From a virus, in the IMG/VR virus record IMGVR_UViG_3300032236_001041, positions 1 to 45,399 of that record: a stretch of DNA of 45,399 nt, one strand, 5' to 3'. The translations under genes and the position numbers were made by a program. Positions within the stretch are counted from its first letter, which is position 1. Every line of letters starts with the position of its first letter. The notes under the pieces were generated by a model, which ran no database searches, was not told the origin of the DNA, and worked only from the letters and a program-made list of their open reading frames with translations. Below are positions 1 through 7,081 of the stretch, in pieces.

Positions 1-123
1 AGTCTTTTACTGTAAATACTTGAAACTTTTACACCTGCAGAAACATCTAATAAATAAGTGTTGCTGCTGTATCCATCAAACTCATGTGCTACCTTTACAG
101 TTGCTCCAAATGTCTTTAATATA
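1..123. repeat. Terminal overlap of circular contig (copy 1)
   Basis: Identical to 45277-45399. The join lies inside a single open reading frame on the minus strand that stays in frame and completes an FtsK-type domain. The repeat is therefore best read as assembly overlap of a circular or circularly permuted genome, not as a biological terminal repeat. Confidence 0.93.
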
Positions 124-1208
124 TGCTCTATCTTTTGTGCCTGTGTCATATCTGTTTTGCTTAAATCGTATTGAATAAATGCGGCTGCATTAGCCTTGAA
201 TTTTTTAATAATGGAAGGGTTAATCATTTCTATAGAAGAATCCTTAATCTTTCTTAAACGCTTTGCAACAAGCTCTTTCTTGCTTTCTTCTACATTAAAA
301 TCTTCTACATCACAAATCATAGTTCGTGCCCAGAAGTCGTACAGCTCTGCCATGTCTATAAAGTTGTCTGATTGATTTATAATGTAGGTATGGTCAGGAT
401 CGTTAACAGCCTCCAGCATTCTTTTAAGTGGCTCATATAATAAAGCCTCATAAAGTTTTCTTGTATTGCTGTCTATAGGTAGTTTGAAAGCGTTTAACTG
501 TGAGCTTCTATCCTTGTTTTGTGAGTACTTATTTTCAACAAACCAAACCTCATCCACATTCAGCCCTGTTTTTGCTTCATACCCTAAAACGTAGGTTATA
601 GCCTGGCACCCGATAGAAAGAGCAATTTCTTCCTCACTGGTAAACGTTGACTTGCTTTTATGGTCAATGATGGCTATTTTACCTGATTTAGTTCTCACTA
701 CTAAATCTATTACAAGATGGCAAGGCAATGGAATATCTACACAGTTTACCGTTAAAAACTCTTCACATCTTACTTCTACATCTAATACCACTGCTATATC
801 ATCAGTGTAAACATTGTTCTCAGAGATGAAATTATAAAGCAATGCAGTAGCTGTTTTATTAGCTTTGATAATACACTCTTCTACTGTAGGAGTTGTCTTT
901 TGTAACTTCCAGAAGTTAGCAGGTATTTCTGCAATATGCTGAAATGCTATTTGCTCAAGCTCCGGCAACTCTATTGCTTCACCATTTAATTTAAGTGAGG
1001 TAAAATATAATTCAAGTGCTTTATGGTAAGCTTTACCTGCTGCCGCTGATGAAGAGTTTTTAGAGAACACTCCAAAGATGTAATTCATCTCAAAAGCTTT
1101 CTCATTCCTGGCAAATGATGTAACTTTAGAATAGGACCAGCTATTTATTAAGAACTGGCTAAACAAGTTCTCTAATTGATCTGTGTCGTATGATTTATAT
1201 ATGTGCAT
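1..1208 (-). CDS. RecB-like PD-(D/E)XK nuclease fused to FtsK motor (N-terminal 402 residues; continues at 45276)
   Basis: N-terminal part of a 693-residue protein whose gene crosses the circle join; the C-terminal part is at 44403-45276. The start ATG overlaps the recT stop (TAATG). Residues about 20-210 carry the RecB/Cas4-type nuclease motifs: an early S-x-S segment, G-x-x-x-H62, D168, D182-H-K184 and Q202-x-x-x-Y206. I see no iron-sulphur cysteine cluster. From about residue 385 the sequence matches the alpha part of FtsK (a short GVKVSSIYSKR-like stretch), which continues past position 1. Known for the families: such nucleases resect DNA ends and are common partners of RecT annealases, and FtsK motors translocate along double-stranded DNA. 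Inference: a self-propelled exonuclease that makes single strands for RecT. The family calls are firm; the joint activity is not tested. Confidence 0.88.
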   Translation of the reverse strand, partial: MHIYKSYDTDQLENLFSQFLINSWSYSKVTSFARNEKAFEMNYIFGVFSKNSSSAAAGKAYHKALELYFTSLKLNGEAIELPELEQIAFQHIAEIPANFWKLQKTTPTVEECIIKANKTATALLYNFISENNVYTDDIAVVLDVEVRCEEFLTVNCVDIPLPCHLVIDLVVRTKSGKIAIIDHKSKSTFTSEEEIALSIGCQAITYVLGYEAKTGLNVDEVWFVENKYSQNKDRSSQLNAFKLPIDSNTRKLYEALLYEPLKRMLEAVNDPDHTYIINQSDNFIDMAELYDFWARTMICDVEDFNVEESKKELVAKRLRKIKDSSIEMINPSIIKKFKANAAAFIQYDLSKTDMTQAQKIEHILKTFGATVKVAHEFDGYSSNTYLLDVSAGVKVSSIYSKR

Positions 1209-2026
1209 TATGGAAGGGTTACGGTTGTTTTAATGTTGTTTTTAGCTTCCTTAACTTCCTCCTCTTTCATTTCTATAGCATCATTATCAATGTAGGTTAC
1301 ATCATGAGTTTCTACATCGTTTATTACAGCTGCATCAGATATTACAGCAGTCTGCATTTCTACTGATAAAGGAGCAAACTTTGAAAGTAGAAGCTTAATA
1401 ACTGTCTTACTTGCCATTGTATCAAAGTCTGTATTCCAAAGGCCATTGTCATTACTAAAGGTTTTTGAATACTTCTTTGCGTGTGATTTAAGTTCCTCGA
1501 TAGTCATATACCAGGTACTTTCAAACCCATTAAGAAGCTTAAATCTTGCAGCATACCCAATAACCTTATCAGATGTTTTCTTGTTAAAATCGAATACAAA
1601 CCCATCTAAAGGATTAGCTTCTAAAATCTGTCCTTCAAACACTGGTGTTGAATAGATACTTTTAAACTGTCCGCTTCTTTGTGCGAGTTGGATAAACCCC
1701 TTGTAACCCATTTGGAATTGAGCTACTTGTTTAGTTTGCCAAACTCCTTTTTCATCCTTAACCTTTTGATTGTAGGGAACTATGTAAGCAAACCCTAAAT
1801 TTTGGTTAAGAGGCAAATCCAAAGTAGCTGCTACTGCTGCTGCCTGATACACACTTACAGGATCTGCTTTGCTCAATAGGTTATTCTGTGAAACTATCTG
1901 TAAAACAGATGTCATAAAAGAACTGGCTCTTTTGCCTAAAAGTTCGCTAAATTTCTTTTTAATATCATCCCTTTCAAATAAGGATTTAGCTGATACTAAC
2001 TGATTGTTTGTTGCCATGATTATCAT
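1208..2026 (-). CDS. recT: RecT-family single-strand annealing protein
   Basis: About 270 residues, the normal RecT length. It has the typical N-terminal region followed by the core with NLGFAYIVPYNQ and QFQMGYKGFIQLAQRSG, and a tail rich in acidic residues and threonine. RecT proteins bind single-stranded DNA and anneal complementary strands in phage recombination. The ATG overlaps the upstream stop (ATGA), and an internal ATG three codons later is an equally good start. The nuclease-FtsK fusion follows directly with a TAATG overlap, so the two are almost certainly made from one message and act together. Confidence 0.93.
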   Translation of the reverse strand: MIIMATNNQLVSAKSLFERDDIKKKFSELLGKRASSFMTSVLQIVSQNNLLSKADPVSVYQAAAVAATLDLPLNQNLGFAYIVPYNQKVKDEKGVWQTKQVAQFQMGYKGFIQLAQRSGQFKSIYSTPVFEGQILEANPLDGFVFDFNKKTSDKVIGYAARFKLLNGFESTWYMTIEELKSHAKKYSKTFSNDNGLWNTDFDTMASKTVIKLLLSKFAPLSVEMQTAVISDAAVINDVETHDVTYIDNDAIEMKEEEVKEAKNNIKTTVTLP

Positions 2027-2205
2027 ATTGATTGTTTAATAATTTGAAAAGCATTATCTATTTTTTCTTTAGCTTCCTCAATCAATAGAAATGGTTTACC
2101 AAGTGCAGTGTAGCCGGATTTAGTCTTATGAATAATACAGCCTTTATATCTAATTGTAGTGCCTTGTATTACCGTATTAAGTAAATCCTGTACTTTTGTA
2201 TCCAT
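2023..2205 (-). CDS. Small hypothetical protein (60 aa)
   Basis: Not recognised. A 60-residue soluble protein whose stop overlaps the recT start by four bases (ATGA), which suggests translational coupling with the recombination genes. It contains a KSGYTALGKPF segment reminiscent of small phage proteins with one beta-alpha unit. It lies in the early-left operon. Confidence 0.6.
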   Translation of the reverse strand: MDTKVQDLLNTVIQGTTIRYKGCIIHKTKSGYTALGKPFLLIEEAKEKIDNAFQIIKQSI

Positions 2206-2227
2206 TATCGTATTGAGTTGATTTATT

Positions 2228-2255
2228 AGCCTCTGTTGGTAGCAGGGGCTTTTTT
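2228..2255 (+). terminator. Hairpin followed by T-run on the plus strand
   Basis: Arms AGCCTCTG and CAGGGGCT (one mismatch or wobble) around a 7-base loop, followed by six T on the plus strand. No plus-strand gene lies upstream. It could stop antisense transcription entering from the left. On the minus strand it could instead be a leader hairpin before the 60-aa gene, since that strand has no U-run after the stem. Confidence 0.45.
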
Positions 2256-2550
2256 ATAAAAACTTTATTAATTCATTATACCATTTACCGTACATTCTTG
2301 CAAGTGCTGCGCTATTATCCTGATTAACTTGCTTTAGCTGCTTAAGGATTGTTTCTGAACTGTCGCCAGCCTGTATAGCTTTTACTATAGCCAACCCCTC
2401 GAATGTGTCTACATTTATCTTTGAAATAATGTAAAGCCTGTACCATTCGTGATTCTCTTTCATTAGCCTCTTATGGTCTATAATGAAAGCTATTAAAATG
2501 ATTATCAAGAACACAGTTAATACTGGGTGCATTTGCTTTAGTTGTTCCAT
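2254..2550 (-). CDS. Small single-span membrane protein (98 aa)
   Basis: Not recognised. I take the start at the ATG at 2550 (MEQLKQ), because it overlaps the end of the upstream 50-aa gene, as its neighbours do; an in-frame ATG at 2631 would give 125 residues. One hydrophobic segment (LTVFLIIILIAFII) near the N-terminus is followed by a mostly helical soluble part. Its early-operon position suggests an accessory or host-takeover role, which the sequence does not show. Confidence 0.6.
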   Translation of the reverse strand: MEQLKQMHPVLTVFLIIILIAFIIDHKRLMKENHEWYRLYIISKINVDTFEGLAIVKAIQAGDSSETILKQLKQVNQDNSAALARMYGKWYNELIKFL

Positions 2551-2690
2551 AGTGCTATTTGTTTTTGGCAGCCTATCTGAAAGGCTATGAATAATATTGT
2601 TATTGTTAACCAACTCCATTTTAATAACCATGCAGCAGTTAAGTAATGGCTTTCGTTAGTTCTGCTGAAGTAGTGCTTTATTTCTTTCAT
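2538..2690 (-). CDS. Small membrane protein (50 aa)
   Basis: A 50-residue frame with one hydrophobic stretch (WLTITILFIAFQIG) after a basic, aromatic N-terminus. Its end overlaps the start of the next membrane protein gene by 13 bases, a spacing typical of this operon. Not recognised. Support comes from the overlap and the clear transmembrane segment. Confidence 0.5.
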   Translation of the reverse strand: MKEIKHYFSRTNESHYLTAAWLLKWSWLTITILFIAFQIGCQKQIALWNN

Positions 2691-2769
2691 ACGTTTAAAA
2701 TTTAAAAGGCTGCTGACTTACTTTAACCGAGTCAAGGCTTATTTTCAGTCGATTAATGTTTAATTGTTT

Positions 2770-2985
2770 TTAGTTTAATCTTGCAGCCTTTCGTTTGCTT
2801 ACTAATCCGGTGTGAACCGAATTGTTATTTTTGCGAGGATTGAGCCTCTGTAATTCACTTTTTAAAAACGCTTTTGCTTTAGGATCAGTTACTACCTTTA
2901 ATCTTTCTGTGTAGTGTCTGATAGAAAACTCTGTCATAGTTTCTACTGATGCGGTAACTACTCCGTGGAATGTTGTATTTTTCAT
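2770..2985 (-). CDS. Small basic hypothetical protein (71 aa)
   Basis: Not recognised. Basic, helical, ending in a K/R-rich tail (SKRKAARLN), so nucleic-acid contact is possible but unproven. It starts one base after the upstream stop. About 80 bases without an evident gene separate it from the next frame. Confidence 0.6.
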   Translation of the reverse strand: MKNTTFHGVVTASVETMTEFSIRHYTERLKVVTDPKAKAFLKSELQRLNPRKNNNSVHTGLVSKRKAARLN

Positions 2986-2986
2986 A

Positions 2987-3250
2987 TTAAGCTACTTTAG
3001 TTTGTAATTCTTCAACAAGCACTATTGCTGATACAAGTACCTGGTTCTCAAGAATGGTTAAATGATTGTTTTCGCTATCTATCTTCACATTGATAGTAGG
3101 AGTGTAAACACATTGAAAGCATCTTACAAACCCGCATAAGTCAGATAATGTAACCCACTGGTCTTTCTTTTGAGCACCGTTGATAATGCCATTTATAAAC
3201 TTTGTTAGATCAGTTTCTTTGTAAACCGTATGCGTGAATTTGTTTGTCAT
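2987..3250 (-). CDS. Hypothetical protein (87 aa)
   Basis: Not recognised. An 87-residue soluble protein with two nearby cysteines (FVRCFQC) in the middle. It overlaps the end of the upstream 62-aa gene by 41 bases in another frame, an unusually long overlap even for this compact operon; a later start is possible. Confidence 0.6.
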   Translation of the reverse strand: MTNKFTHTVYKETDLTKFINGIINGAQKKDQWVTLSDLCGFVRCFQCVYTPTINVKIDSENNHLTILENQVLVSAIVLVEELQTKVA

Positions 3251-3398
3251 GTAAAGCGTTGTTTAAATCGTTATTTGATAAGTGATATAGTTTATCTTCT
3301 TTTGAAATTGCTGCCCAGATTAACCCCTCTGGATGGGTAGGCTCTTTCATTATTACCTGAACCACAACCCCATCAACCGTTAACCACTCTCCTATCAT
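3210..3398 (-). CDS. Small hypothetical protein (62 aa)
   Basis: Not recognised in function. The opening (IGEWLTVDGVVVQV) and the HPEGLIWAAISKED region resemble small beta-rich proteins seen in Bacteroidota phages. It overlaps both neighbours (3373-3398 upstream, 3210-3250 downstream), which supports co-translation within the early-left operon. Confidence 0.6.
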   Translation of the reverse strand: MIGEWLTVDGVVVQVIMKEPTHPEGLIWAAISKEDKLYHLSNNDLNNALHDKQIHAYGLQRN

Positions 3399-3585
3399 TC
3401 GGCTGTATTTTTATGATTCTATTGTTTCTCTTTTTAATAATCTCTCTTATATCAATTTTACCCCCGTTGGGAGCTGGAGCAGAGAACTGCTCCAGTGAAC
3501 CCCTCAACCTTTCGGCTGAATCAATTACAGCTTTTGAAGCCTTAATTATTTTGTCTAATTCGTTTATGATATAATTGCTATCCAT
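3373..3585 (-). CDS. Small hypothetical protein (70 aa)
   Basis: Not recognised. An N-terminal helix with regular hydrophobic spacing is followed by a basic tail (IIKKRNNRIIKIQ). It starts five bases after the Cro-like gene, so it is the second gene of the early-left operon. Confidence 0.6.
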   Translation of the reverse strand: MDSNYIINELDKIIKASKAVIDSAERLRGSLEQFSAPAPNGGKIDIREIIKKRNNRIIKIQPNDRRVVNG

Positions 3586-3590
3586 TACAA

Positions 3591-3812
3591 TTAACTTTTA
3601 GCTGCTAACACTGATAAAACCTCATACATCTTTTTGGCTACTTTAGGCTTCTTTGCTTCGCCTCTTAAGTATCTGTAAACCGTTACAACATCACAGTTCA
3701 GTTTTCTTGCTGCCTCAGCTTTATCTTTCCCTGATAAAAGAGAATTATTTAAACTCTTTAGCTTTTCGCTGTAAGTTTCCAGTGTCTCTTGTTTAGTACT
3801 TGTATTTGCCAT
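3591..3812 (-). CDS. Cro-like helix-turn-helix regulator (73 aa)
   Basis: First gene of the early-left operon, divergent from the CI-like repressor with a 110-bp operator region between. The segment KAEAARKLNCDVVTVYRYLRG reads as a helix-turn-helix of the XRE/homeodomain-like kind, with Y and R residues in the recognition helix. By position it should act as the lytic-side regulator (Cro or anti-repressor). Whether it recognises the same operators as CI is inference. Confidence 0.75.
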   Translation of the reverse strand: MANTSTKQETLETYSEKLKSLNNSLLSGKDKAEAARKLNCDVVTVYRYLRGEAKKPKVAKKMYEVLSVLAAKS

Positions 3813-3840
3813 TTATTTTGTTTATCTTTGTTTGACATTG

Positions 3841-3872
3841 CAAATATATACAAAGTATTTACAAAGTACAAA
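3841..3872 (-). promoter_or_regulatory. Early-left promoter with tandem 11-bp operator repeats
   Basis: On the minus strand TTTG (3869-3872) and TATATTTG (3841-3848) are 20 bp apart, fitting the Bacteroidota TTTG-N19/20-TAnnTTTG promoter. Two direct repeats, TACAAAGTATT (3849-3859) and TACAAAGTACA (3860-3870), fill the spacer at 11-bp period, where a bound repressor would block polymerase. The same repeat family occurs at 40125-40157. Confidence 0.72.
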
Positions 3873-3922
3873 ATATTTTACGAAGTTTTTTAAAATAATT
3901 TTTATAAACTTAACTAAGAATC

Positions 3923-4585
3923 ATGGAAAACATAGAACTGATAGGGATTGTAGAGGATTTAAAGGCTAAAAGAATTATATATTCAAATAAGGATTTAGCC
4001 GATACTTTAGGCTATAGCGAGCCTACAGTATCTGGATATTTAAGTGGCAGAGTAAAAGTTTCGAAAAACTTTGTAACTAAGTTCGAAGATACTTTTGGTA
4101 TCAAAGTTTATAATTCGGAAAACATTTCACCGGATTTTCGTGGCCACTTACAGGAAATAAAGCTCTCTGAAAGAAAGAAAAATCAAATAATTTACACAGA
4201 TGTCGATTTCTCTGCTGGTACATCAATTGAGTTTTTCGATGATAACCAAATGATCCAGTCTGCTTATACAATGGATATACCAGAGTTTAAAGGCACAATA
4301 GCGTTCAGAGCATACGGAGACAGCATGGAGCCATCTATTAAAAGTGGGAGCATTGTTTTTGCTACTAAAATCGAGGATTGGACCAGTCATTTAGAATATG
4401 GTCAGGTGTATGGCATTGTCTGTAATGATAATCGTAGATACTTAAAGTACATTAGAAGGAGTAAAAAAGAGGCTACGCACTTTCTGTTAAAGTCAGAGAA
4501 TGAGTTTTACGATGATTTCGAATTGCCAAAGGATAAAATAAAAAACATTTGGTTAATTCATGGATGGCTTAATAAAAGAACTTAA
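3923..4585 (+). CDS. CI-like phage repressor (HTH plus S24 peptidase)
   Basis: 220 residues. The N-terminal helix-turn-helix (SNKDLADTLGYSEPTVSGYL, about 21-40) is of the XRE type. The C-terminal half is a LexA/S24 self-cleavage domain: S134 in GDSMEP, K175 in RYLKYI, and a candidate Ala98-Gly99 cleavage site in FSAGT. Known for the family: it keeps lytic promoters off and cleaves itself when RecA is activated by DNA damage. The divergent operators next to it (3841-3872) and the related ones at 40119-40157 are its likely targets. No strong promoter of the local type is visible upstream of it. Confidence 0.9.
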   Translation: MENIELIGIVEDLKAKRIIYSNKDLADTLGYSEPTVSGYLSGRVKVSKNFVTKFEDTFGIKVYNSENISPDFRGHLQEIKLSERKKNQIIYTDVDFSAGTSIEFFDDNQMIQSAYTMDIPEFKGTIAFRAYGDSMEPSIKSGSIVFATKIEDWTSHLEYGQVYGIVCNDNRRYLKYIRRSKKEATHFLLKSENEFYDDFELPKDKIKNIWLIHGWLNKRT

Positions 4586-4608
4586 TTTTATAAACTAAAT
4601 ACAACATT

Positions 4609-5118
4609 ATGAGACATTTAATAACACTTTTATTAGTAATCATTGCAATACCATGCCTATCTCAAAAAATCAAAAAGAACGAGATTGACAAGTTTACTAA
4701 AAAAAGAAAAATAGAAACAAGCAGCGTTACAATATACGGCTCAGACATGGCAATTCGCCCAAACAAAGTATCATGCTATTTTAGATCTGTTGATTCTACT
4801 TACTTTTTGGGATTAGACGGATTTAATACAGCGGCTGGTGTAGTTGGAAACTTTGATAAGCTATATATTTTATTATCAAATGATTCAACAATAATTCTAA
4901 ATGCAAAAGGTGGCCTACAATCTTACGAAATGTATAACAGCACTAAGTCGTATAATTATGAGTATTTAATTACTAAAAAACTTATAGAGCAGTTGTCTAC
5001 ATTAAAAGCTAAATCAATGAGAATATATTACTCTGATACTTATAGCGACATTGATTTAAAACACACAGATGCTTTACTCTCTCTATGTTTGATATTTCTT
5101 AAAGAAATAAATAAATAG
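4609..5118 (+). CDS. Secreted protein in the lysogeny cassette (169 aa)
   Basis: Starts 24 bases after the repressor gene on the same strand, so it is probably expressed in the lysogen. It has a clear Sec signal peptide: basic start, hydrophobic core LITLLLVIIAIPC, and likely cleavage near CLSQ-K. A lipoprotein reading at Cys16 (IPC) is weak. The mature part is about 150 residues, tyrosine-rich, with no recognised domain. Position and export suggest a lysogenic conversion or superinfection-exclusion protein; that is inference only. Confidence 0.75.
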   Translation: MRHLITLLLVIIAIPCLSQKIKKNEIDKFTKKRKIETSSVTIYGSDMAIRPNKVSCYFRSVDSTYFLGLDGFNTAAGVVGNFDKLYILLSNDSTIILNAKGGLQSYEMYNSTKSYNYEYLITKKLIEQLSTLKAKSMRIYYSDTYSDIDLKHTDALLSLCLIFLKEINK

Positions 5119-5133
5119 ATTTATAGCACAACA

Positions 5134-5173
5134 CTTGCATTTGTAATTATTATAATTACCTTTGCAATGCAAA
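5134..5173 (+). promoter_or_regulatory. Promoter of the HTH gene with 17-bp palindrome and a second palindrome
   Basis: GTAATTATTATAATTAC (5143-5159) is the same GTAATTA-N3-TAATTAC motif found before late genes. Its last bases form the TA of TACCTTTG (5157-5164), a TAnnTTTG element, with CTTG (5134-5137) 19 bp upstream. The -7 TTTG begins the perfect palindrome TTTGCAATGCAAA (5161-5173). The arrangement predicts control of this gene by the late-motif binder, perhaps autoregulation. Confidence 0.65.
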
Positions 5174-5227
5174 ACAAAGTAACTGTTTAAGATACTTTGA
5201 ATATTCACACATAAAACAACAAATCAG

Positions 5228-5518
5228 ATGCCCCCTGCTTTGGAAGTTACCGACATGAAGATGTTGGAATTAATAGACACGCTCAAGGATATGAATATAA
5301 TATCCACTACGCAGGAGTTCTGCGATAGTATGGGCATATTTAAGCAAAATATAGTTACTGTTCGTAAAGGGTTGCAAAGCTTCAGAGCTGCGCACATAGC
5401 GGATGCCTGTAGGATATATAATGTAAACGCCAACTGGATATATGGCTTTGAGAGCAATATGTTCAGAAAAAGGGTTAACAAAATCGTTAACAGCAGGGCA
5501 GAAACAAAAGGAAATTGA
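5228..5518 (+). CDS. Small HTH regulator (96 aa)
   Basis: XRE/Cro-type helix-turn-helix of a class common beside integrases in Bacteroidota phages: FCDSMGIFKQNIVTVRKGLQ is the DNA-binding unit, followed by the typical VNANWIYGFESNMFRK ending. A second ATG at 5255 is a possible start. Its own promoter carries the 17-bp palindrome that recurs before terS, portal, capsid and a fibre gene, so it is a candidate for the protein that reads this motif. The two GTTAACA repeats in its 3' end look like integrase arm sites embedded in the coding sequence. Confidence 0.75.
   Translation: MPPALEVTDMKMLELIDTLKDMNIISTTQEFCDSMGIFKQNIVTVRKGLQSFRAAHIADACRIYNVNANWIYGFESNMFRKRVNKIVNSRAETKGN
5474..5492 (+). promoter_or_regulatory. 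Left pair of putative integrase arm sites
   Basis: Two copies of GTTAACA at 5474 and 5486, spaced 12 bp. An identical pair with the same spacing lies at 5685 and 5697, on the other side of the tRNA-like core. Paired, equally spaced repeats on both sides of a core are the usual layout of tyrosine-integrase attP sites. Confidence 0.6.
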
Positions 5519-5565
5519 TTAATATTTTACGCTGAAAACATTGAGAGCATATAGCCTATTTTGCC

Positions 5566-5607
5566 CTTCTAAGCTATAGGTCATTGGTTCGAATCCAATC
5601 CGGTTCA
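5566..5607 (+). other. attP: attP core: 3' half of a tRNA-Arg(TCT)-like gene
   Basis: The sequence reads as an anticodon loop CTTCTAA with 3' stem GCTAT, variable bases, a T-arm ATTGG-TTCGAAT-CCAAT and an acceptor strand CCGGTTC plus discriminator A. No D-arm or 5' acceptor half lies upstream, so this is not a working tRNA gene. Many phages carry the 3' part of the tRNA they integrate into, so that integration restores it. Its position just before the integrase gene and between the paired GTTAACA repeats supports the attP call. The host target is predicted to be tRNA-Arg(TCT). Confidence 0.8.
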
Positions 5608-5616
5608 CAAAAGCTC

Positions 5617-5651
5617 AAACCCTTGCAGCACTAAGGCTACAAGGGTTTTTT
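5617..5651 (+). terminator. Rho-independent terminator behind the tRNA-like core
   Basis: Stem AAACCCTTG with CAAGGGTTT followed by a T-run on the plus strand. It may be the terminator that normally follows the host tRNA, carried with attP. It also separates the HTH gene from the integrase gene. Confidence 0.75.
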
Positions 5652-5684
5652 AACCTCTCAATTTTTCGGCATTTTATAACAACA

Positions 5685-5707
5685 GTTAACAATAACGTTA
5701 ACAATAA
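5685..5707 (+). promoter_or_regulatory. Right pair of putative integrase arm sites
   Basis: Two direct copies of GTTAACAATAA (5685-5695 and 5697-5707) just upstream of the integrase start. They match the left pair in sequence and in 12-bp spacing. Integrase or an excisionase binding here would also influence integrase expression. Confidence 0.6.
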
Positions 5708-5717
5708 AAATGCTGAT

Positions 5718-6902
5718 ATGATACACTTACCGAACAATTGTAAATGCTCCGAGCTAAAGGTCAATCCAACAAACTGGAAAACTTTAAAAGCTTCTACTAA
5801 GTCTGATTGGTATATTCAGTACAGATTTTACGACCCACAAATTACCAAGAATGGTAAAATTGCCCCAAAGCTCAAGATAATTAAGGGAATGAACATTTGT
5901 AAAACAAGGGATGAGCGCAAAATAGCTACTGAGGCACTACTATCAAATGAGCTTACTTTGTTAATTTCGGGATACAACCCCATTACAGGCCATACTACCA
6001 GCGATACGGAGATTAGCCCCAACCTTTATTTTTTAGATGCTCTGTATAAGGCATTCGATAAAATACACGTTGAAAAAACAACAGAGCAACAGATCCGGCA
6101 TATTCTCACTCACTTTTCTACCGGAGCAAAGAAATTAGGTTATGACTTGCTACTCATATCTGAGGTAAAGCGTAAACACATAAGGTTAATACTTGATTAT
6201 TTGGGCAGCATTAGAAATAAATGGACCAATAACACCTTTAATTATTTCAGAAAATACCTATCAATACTTTTTAAAGAACTTGTAGAGCTGGAGGCGGTTG
6301 AGTTCAATCCGGTTACTTCTATCGCTAAAAAAGAGATAACTACGAGATTAAGAGCAACACTAAGCAAGGATGAAAGAGAGCTTGTAGCAAACCATTTAGA
6401 AAGTAAATACCCCTCATTCTGGAGATTCTTACAAGTGTTCTTTCATTCAGGTGCCAGAATATCCGAGCTGCTGCTAATTAAGGTATCAGATGTAGATTTG
6501 GATAAACAGACCTTTAAAATAACTGTAAAGAAAGGCAGGAGCCGGAAAGAAGTATTAAAAGTAATCAAGGATATAGCTTTGCCTTTTTGGACAGAATCTG
6601 TCCAAAATAGCAACCCTGATAATTATGTATTTAGTGCTGACTTAATACCAGGTAAAAACGCTATTCGCCCCGATCAGATAACTAAACGCTGGTATAGATT
6701 AGTAAAGAAGCAGTTAGGGATAAAAGCAGACTTCTACAGCCTTAAGCATTTAAACCTTGATGAAACAGCAGAGTTGTTAGATATTGAGGCAGCTCAAAAA
6801 ATGGCAGGCCACAGCACACCAGTAGTAACAATGAATCACTATGCATTAGGAGAAAAAGAAAGGAGAAATAATATACTTAAGGGAGTTGCTAATAAGTTTT
6901 AA
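5718..6902 (+). CDS. int: Tyrosine-type integrase
   Basis: 394 residues: an N-terminal arm-binding part, a SAM-like core-binding domain (about 100-205) and a catalytic domain (about 210-385). Catalytic residues visible are R247 in SGARISEL, K271/K272, H365 in GHST and the nucleophile Y375 in MNHY. The usual H-x-x-R box reads Y340-S-L-K343, a substitution I believe occurs in some Bacteroidota integrases. It should recombine attP (5566-5607) with a host tRNA gene. The gene ends facing the late operon; no excisionase gene is evident. Confidence 0.92.
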   Translation: MIHLPNNCKCSELKVNPTNWKTLKASTKSDWYIQYRFYDPQITKNGKIAPKLKIIKGMNICKTRDERKIATEALLSNELTLLISGYNPITGHTTSDTEISPNLYFLDALYKAFDKIHVEKTTEQQIRHILTHFSTGAKKLGYDLLLISEVKRKHIRLILDYLGSIRNKWTNNTFNYFRKYLSILFKELVELEAVEFNPVTSIAKKEITTRLRATLSKDERELVANHLESKYPSFWRFLQVFFHSGARISELLLIKVSDVDLDKQTFKITVKKGRSRKEVLKVIKDIALPFWTESVQNSNPDNYVFSADLIPGKNAIRPDQITKRWYRLVKKQLGIKADFYSLKHLNLDETAELLDIEAAQKMAGHSTPVVTMNHYALGEKERRNNILKGVANKF

Positions 6903-7002
6903 ATAAAAATTCCCGCCTTACCAAAGTTATCACTTTTGCAGACACGGGAAAATGAAGTGCATCTTTATATTTATACACATTCAGAAGGACCACAAAAATA
7001 AT

Positions 7003-7073
7003 GTATTCTTACATGAAATATGTTTTCTGCAATATAAAGTTGCTTAAAAAGGTCGTGTATTCTTACATGAAAT
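7003..7073. repeat. 17-bp direct repeat between integrase and late operon ends
   Basis: GTATTCTTACATGAAAT occurs at 7003-7019 and 7057-7073, perfectly conserved and 54 bp apart, in the 233-bp non-coding gap between convergent transcription units. The inner TTACATGAAA is a near-palindrome around CATG. No gene is visible here; the function is unknown. Confidence 0.7.
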
Positions 7074-7081
7074 TAGCAAAC

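Noticed and set aside
1-123. Terminal 123-bp repeat as a biological direct terminal repeat
   Set aside because: A gene reads through the join in frame with domain continuity, and the length is typical of assembler overlap; circular closure explains it better.
5544-5608. A functional tRNA gene
   Set aside because: Only the anticodon loop, T-arm and 3' acceptor are present; there is no D-arm or 5' acceptor half, and the position beside int fits attP.
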